DNA from: Candidatus Aminicenantota bacterium | GTDB lineage: Bacteria; Acidobacteriota; Aminicenantia; UBA2199 | Assembly: GCA_020355945.1 (NCBI GenBank) | Contig: CP070627.1 | Coordinates: forward strand, 8,559,614-8,577,333 | Length of the DNA stretch: 17,720 nt | Direction: 5' to 3' | Part shown: in pieces, positions 15,289 to 17,720 of the stretch | Layout of the letters: the number at the start of each line of letters is the position of its first letter | How positions within the stretch are numbered: the stretch's first letter is position 1 | Translations under genes and position numbers: made by a program | The notes under the pieces: generated by a model | The model's database searches: none | What the model was told of the DNA's origin: nothing | The model's input: the letters and a program-made list of their open reading frames with translations, nothing else

Positions 15289-15897
15289 TTATTGATTGGG
15301 GGGTTTATTGTTTGTTTTTAGCTTGATTTGGTCCCGGTGGCTGGCTGAAAAGAGGGCAAAGATCAACTGGAACACAAGTGGGATAGAGGGGGATGAGGAA
15401 GCCGACTGATTGAGTTGGCCTATCCGCTTTTGGATAGAAGCGGCCAGGGGGAGCCTGGTATATTTGGGTAATTGGTAGTGGACTTTTTTAAAACTAAAAA
15501 AAATGTATTGATGTTCAAATACGTTAAAAGCGGCAGTGATATCATATAAGGGGGGGATAACAATGGTAACTTGTTTTCCTACTCGTTTTAATTCTTTAAA
15601 AAATTGTTCGGGATCATCCACATGTTCGATGGTGTGTGAACAAAGAACACTGTTAAATTGACCGGTTTTGAAGGGAAGGTGATAAATATCCTCGATCAGG
15701 TGGAAGTTAGGGATATTTTTTTGTTGGACGATATCCGCATTGATTCCTTTGCCATCGGTTTGGCCGCAGCAAATATTTAAATCCCACTTTTGGCTCTTTA
15801 GTATTCTATTCTTCAACAGGCTGTAGCTGATGAAGTTTGCTATTGCGGAGTAAACAAAGAACCCTATCACTACTGCTGCAATAATAATCAATATCAT
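15289..15897 (-). CDS. Membrane-anchored class I SAM-dependent methyltransferase
   Basis: The 202-residue product begins with a hydrophobic helix (2-28, LIIIAAVVIGFFVYSAIANFIS) that should anchor it to the inner membrane. A Methyltransf_11-like core follows: LNICCGQTDGKGINADI (motif I plus the acidic loop for SAM), LIEDIYHLPFKTGQFNSVLCSHTIEHVDDPEQFFKELKRVGK (motifs II-III, with HTIEHVDDP typical of the family) and VTIVIPP. The C-terminal part (IQKRIGQLNQSASSSPSIPLVFQLIFALFSASH) is less conserved and may dip into the membrane. The glycine-rich motif is altered (CCGQTDGKG instead of GxGxG), yet the rest is intact. The substrate is unknown; a lipid or membrane-associated molecule is inferred. 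It is convergent with ogt, with two bases between stops. Confidence 0.85.
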   Translation of the reverse strand: MILIIIAAVVIGFFVYSAIANFISYSLLKNRILKSQKWDLNICCGQTDGKGINADIVQQKNIPNFHLIEDIYHLPFKTGQFNSVLCSHTIEHVDDPEQFFKELKRVGKQVTIVIPPLYDITAAFNVFEHQYIFFSFKKVHYQLPKYTRLPLAASIQKRIGQLNQSASSSPSIPLVFQLIFALFSASHRDQIKLKTNNKPPNQ

Positions 15898-16150
15898 AAG
15901 CTATCCACTTGAGCCTGGATTCCAGGACCAGTTAAATTGTCCGGTCTTTTGGACATTTGGCTTTATATTTTTAAAGAATATCAATACCACAAATCGGGGT
16001 AAAATACAAGTCCCTTTCTTTTTTTCCCTGGCAAACGTCAATTTTCAAGGGGCAGGCACTCTTGAAAAAAATTCAAATAAATAATATAATTAAGAACTAC
16101 AAAATTTGGAGCTTTTAGATGCTGGAAGAAGAAGGTCGAGACGACTGAAA
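15898..16150. promoter_or_regulatory. Divergent intergenic region with several inverted repeats and the DUF58 promoter
   Basis: For the plus-strand gene TTGAAA (16062-16067), 17 bases and TATAAT (16085-16090) make a strong promoter with a start near 16097. Its -35 box lies in the right arm of an inverted repeat TTTTCAAG (16042-16049) / CTTGAAAA (16061-16068). For the methyltransferase, CCTGGA-T-TCCAGG (15914-15926) lies 16 bases before its ATG, and TGTCC-N8-GGACA (15938-15955) further up. No clear -35/-10 pair was found for that gene. Confidence 0.6.
16119..16148 (+). CDS. Possible 9-residue leader peptide (MLEEEGRDD)
   Basis: ATG at 16119 has a good SD (GGAG seven bases upstream) and opens nine codons ending in TGA at 16146-16148. 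The DUF58 ATG follows after two bases. The downstream gene has no good SD of its own, so ribosomes finishing the mini-ORF could restart there. Real translation of it cannot be proven from sequence alone. Confidence 0.4.
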   Translation: MLEEEGRDD

Positions 16151-17032
16151 ATGATTAGTGAAGAAATATTAAAAAAAGTCAGACGGATCGAAATTATCTC
16201 ACGAAAATCCTCCCAGGAAATCTTTGCCGGCGAATACCATTCTACCTTTAAAGGCAGGGGCATGGAATTTTCCGAAGTCCGGGAATACGTGACAGGAGAT
16301 GATATCCGCTTTATCGACTGGAATGTCTCTTCTCGCATGGGAAAACTCTATGTTAAACAATTTGTTGAAGAAAGAGAATTAACCGTTATCCTGGCAATCG
16401 ATCTCTCTGCCTCGCTAAATTTTTTCTCTAAAGCCAAAAGCAAAAAAGAAATCGCAGCAGAAATTTCCGCTATTATCGCCTTTACCGCCAGCTTGAATAA
16501 TGACAAAGTCGGCTTGCTGATTTTTACCGATAAAGTGGAACGGTTTATTCCCCCTAAAAAAGGAAGAACCCATATATTAAGAATTATACGGGAAATCCTG
16601 AATTTCCAACCCCGGGAAAGAGGCACTTCCATCGATACCTGCCTGGTGTACCTGAACAAAGTCATCAAAAAAAAAGCAATTCTTTTTCTTCTTTCTGATT
16701 TTATCGACCAGGATTTCCAACAGTCCCTTAAAATTGCCGCCCGGAAACATGATTTTATCGCAGTAAAAATTTCCGATTTGCGAGAAACCACACTGCCCAA
16801 AACAGGAATCTTTATACTAAAAGACCAGGAAACCGGTGAAGAATTCTTCGTGGATTTTTCAGCAACAAAAACAAAGACCGCTTTCCTGCAGGATTACCAA
16901 AAAAATGAAACCCAACTGCTGGAAACCTTTAAAAAATACGATGTGGATTATATTTTTATCGATAGTGAAAAAGACTTTGAAAAACCTTTGTTTGATTTTT
17001 TCATGAAGAGAAGGAAGAAGTTTATCAGGTAA
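16151..17032 (+). CDS. DUF58 domain protein (Bat/MoxR operon type)
   Basis: DUF58 proteins have a von Willebrand A-like fold and are usually encoded directly after a MoxR AAA+ ATPase, in operons with VWA, BatD and TPR proteins; their function is poorly defined. From ATG 16151 the product is 293 residues and begins like its homologues, MISEEILKKVRRIEI. The family signature is clear: FAGEYHSTFKGRGMEFSEVREY (25-46), GDDIRFIDWNVSSRMGKLYVKQF (49-71) and VILAIDLSAS with a DxSxS metal-site motif at Asp84, Ser86 and Ser88. The C-terminal part (LFLLSDFID, about 187-195) supplies the second core strand. A TTG at 16106 in the same frame would add 15 residues but has no SD and lies outside the homologous region. 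The next gene follows after 19 bases. No moxR is upstream. Confidence 0.92.
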   Translation: MISEEILKKVRRIEIISRKSSQEIFAGEYHSTFKGRGMEFSEVREYVTGDDIRFIDWNVSSRMGKLYVKQFVEERELTVILAIDLSASLNFFSKAKSKKEIAAEISAIIAFTASLNNDKVGLLIFTDKVERFIPPKKGRTHILRIIREILNFQPRERGTSIDTCLVYLNKVIKKKAILFLLSDFIDQDFQQSLKIAARKHDFIAVKISDLRETTLPKTGIFILKDQETGEEFFVDFSATKTKTAFLQDYQKNETQLLETFKKYDVDYIFIDSEKDFEKPLFDFFMKRRKKFIR

Positions 17033-17051
17033 AAGGAAAAATGTTGAAACC

Positions 17052-17720
17052 ATGAAACCCGCAATCAAACACATTTATTTGCCGGTTCTTATTTTATTTT
17101 TTTTAATGGGCACCGGTGTCGCTGAAACCGCTGAAACCCAGGTATCCATCTCCGCTTCCAACAATTTAGCCTTTATAGGCGACCGCATCAATTTAAAAAT
17201 CCTGGTCAAGACCACCCATGAAAATGTGCAGGAGATCAAAGTCCAGGCAAAGAAAAGAGATTTTGAACTCCTTAGCCAACAGCCTAGTGCAAAGCGGCAG
17301 CAGACCGATTATATGGTATTTGAAAAAAATATTACCATTGCTTTTTTTAATGTCGGCGATTATGAAATCGGCCCTTTTATTGTTGAATTAATCAAAGAAG
17401 ATAAGATCATCGAATCCAAAACCACCAATTCCGTCCCTGTGACTGTAAAATCAGTGCTTAAAGAAGAGGATAAAGATATAAAGCCTTTAAAAGGCTTAAT
17501 CGATATAAAAGGGAATCCCTGGTATATAGGGAAATATGTCCTGGTGGGGCTGGTCATTTTAGCGTTGTTGATTTTTCTCTTTTTGTGGATAAGAAAACGA
17601 AGAAAAGCTGCCCCGCCTCCGCCAAAACCTTTAATGTCGCCCCTGGAAGAATTGGAATTCCGATTAAAACAACTGGCTGAAAAAAAATTATTTGAGAAAG
17701 GAAAATTAAAACTCTATTTT
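17052..17720 (+). CDS. BatD-like membrane protein, 3' end outside window
   Basis: In the window 223 codons are seen. They start with a signal peptide (about 1-24, hydrophobic LPVLILFFLMGTGVA), then a beta-rich extracytoplasmic domain (about 28-150) with FIGDRINLKILVKT and FFNVGDYEIGPFIVEL, as in BatD-like proteins that carry Ig-like folds. A single membrane helix (about 159-180, YVLVGLVILALLIFLFLW) and a basic/proline stretch lead to a cytoplasmic helical tail, PLEELEFRLKQLAEKKLFEKGKLKLYF, like the tail of DUF4381/BatD-type partners. The position right after DUF58 agrees with a Bat/MoxR operon continuing to the right. Its ATG overlaps the stop of a four-residue mini-ORF starting at 17041, which has the better ribosome site (AAAGGAAAA). 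Confidence 0.85.
   Translation, partial: MKPAIKHIYLPVLILFFLMGTGVAETAETQVSISASNNLAFIGDRINLKILVKTTHENVQEIKVQAKKRDFELLSQQPSAKRQQTDYMVFEKNITIAFFNVGDYEIGPFIVELIKEDKIIESKTTNSVPVTVKSVLKEEDKDIKPLKGLIDIKGNPWYIGKYVLVGLVILALLIFLFLWIRKRRKAAPPPPKPLMSPLEELEFRLKQLAEKKLFEKGKLKLYF

Noticed and set aside
1..17720. NrdR boxes, tRNA or rRNA genes, transposases and integrases
   Set aside because: Looked for by eye on both strands and not found; short or diverged examples could be missed without a covariance or profile search.

Overview
The window looks like chromosome from a motile, Gram-negative-type bacterium of moderate to low G+C. The supporting signs are a lipobox protein, a MotB with an OmpA-like peptidoglycan-binding end, and sigma70-like TTGACA/TATAAT promoters. 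No rRNA, tRNA, integrase or transposase is visible, so the phylum cannot be fixed. The mix of genes would fit Acidobacteriota/Aminicenantota-like or deltaproteobacterial lineages, but that is a guess.

Layout. (1) Positions 1-2730, minus strand: one uninterrupted reading frame running off the left edge. It joins a sulfotransferase-like domain, eight 21-residue coiled-coil repeats encoded by 63-bp tandem repeats, and a family-4 glycosyltransferase. (2) Positions 2731-3270: non-coding DNA with overlapping palindromes and a strong minus-strand terminator. (3) Positions 3271-9588, minus strand: a compact run in transcription order Rrf2-type regulator, small membrane-anchored protein, flippase-like membrane protein, nrdR, hsp20, lon, thiL. 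(4) Positions 9698-11243, plus strand: motA-motB flagellar stator genes. They diverge from the Rrf2 regulator across a promoter region in which two identical promoters (TTGACA-17-TATATT) face apart and their -35 boxes form one palindrome. (5) Positions 11278-12967, minus strand: a TPR lipoprotein with its own promoter and an unrecognised 114-residue protein. (6) Positions 13144-15286, plus strand: an alkylation-damage pair, an Ada-type sensor fused to an AlkA glycosylase, followed by a separate Ogt methyltransferase. (7) Positions 15289-15897, minus strand: a membrane-anchored methyltransferase, tail to tail with ogt. (8) Positions 16151-17720, plus strand: a DUF58 protein and a BatD-like membrane protein, the start of a Bat/MoxR-type operon running off the right edge. 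No MoxR gene lies upstream, and each of the two genes is preceded by a tiny ORF that holds the better ribosome binding site.

How they work together. Block 3 groups redox-sensing regulation, ribonucleotide-reductase control (NrdR) and protein quality control (Hsp20, Lon), and looks like a stress/housekeeping operon probably controlled by the Rrf2 protein. Block 6 is a self-contained adaptive response to DNA methylation: sense and activate, excise, and directly reverse. The strongest candidates for something new are the three-part sulfotransferase/coiled-coil/glycosyltransferase protein, the symmetric divergent promoter at 9595-9658, and the mini-ORF arrangement before the DUF58 and BatD-like genes.
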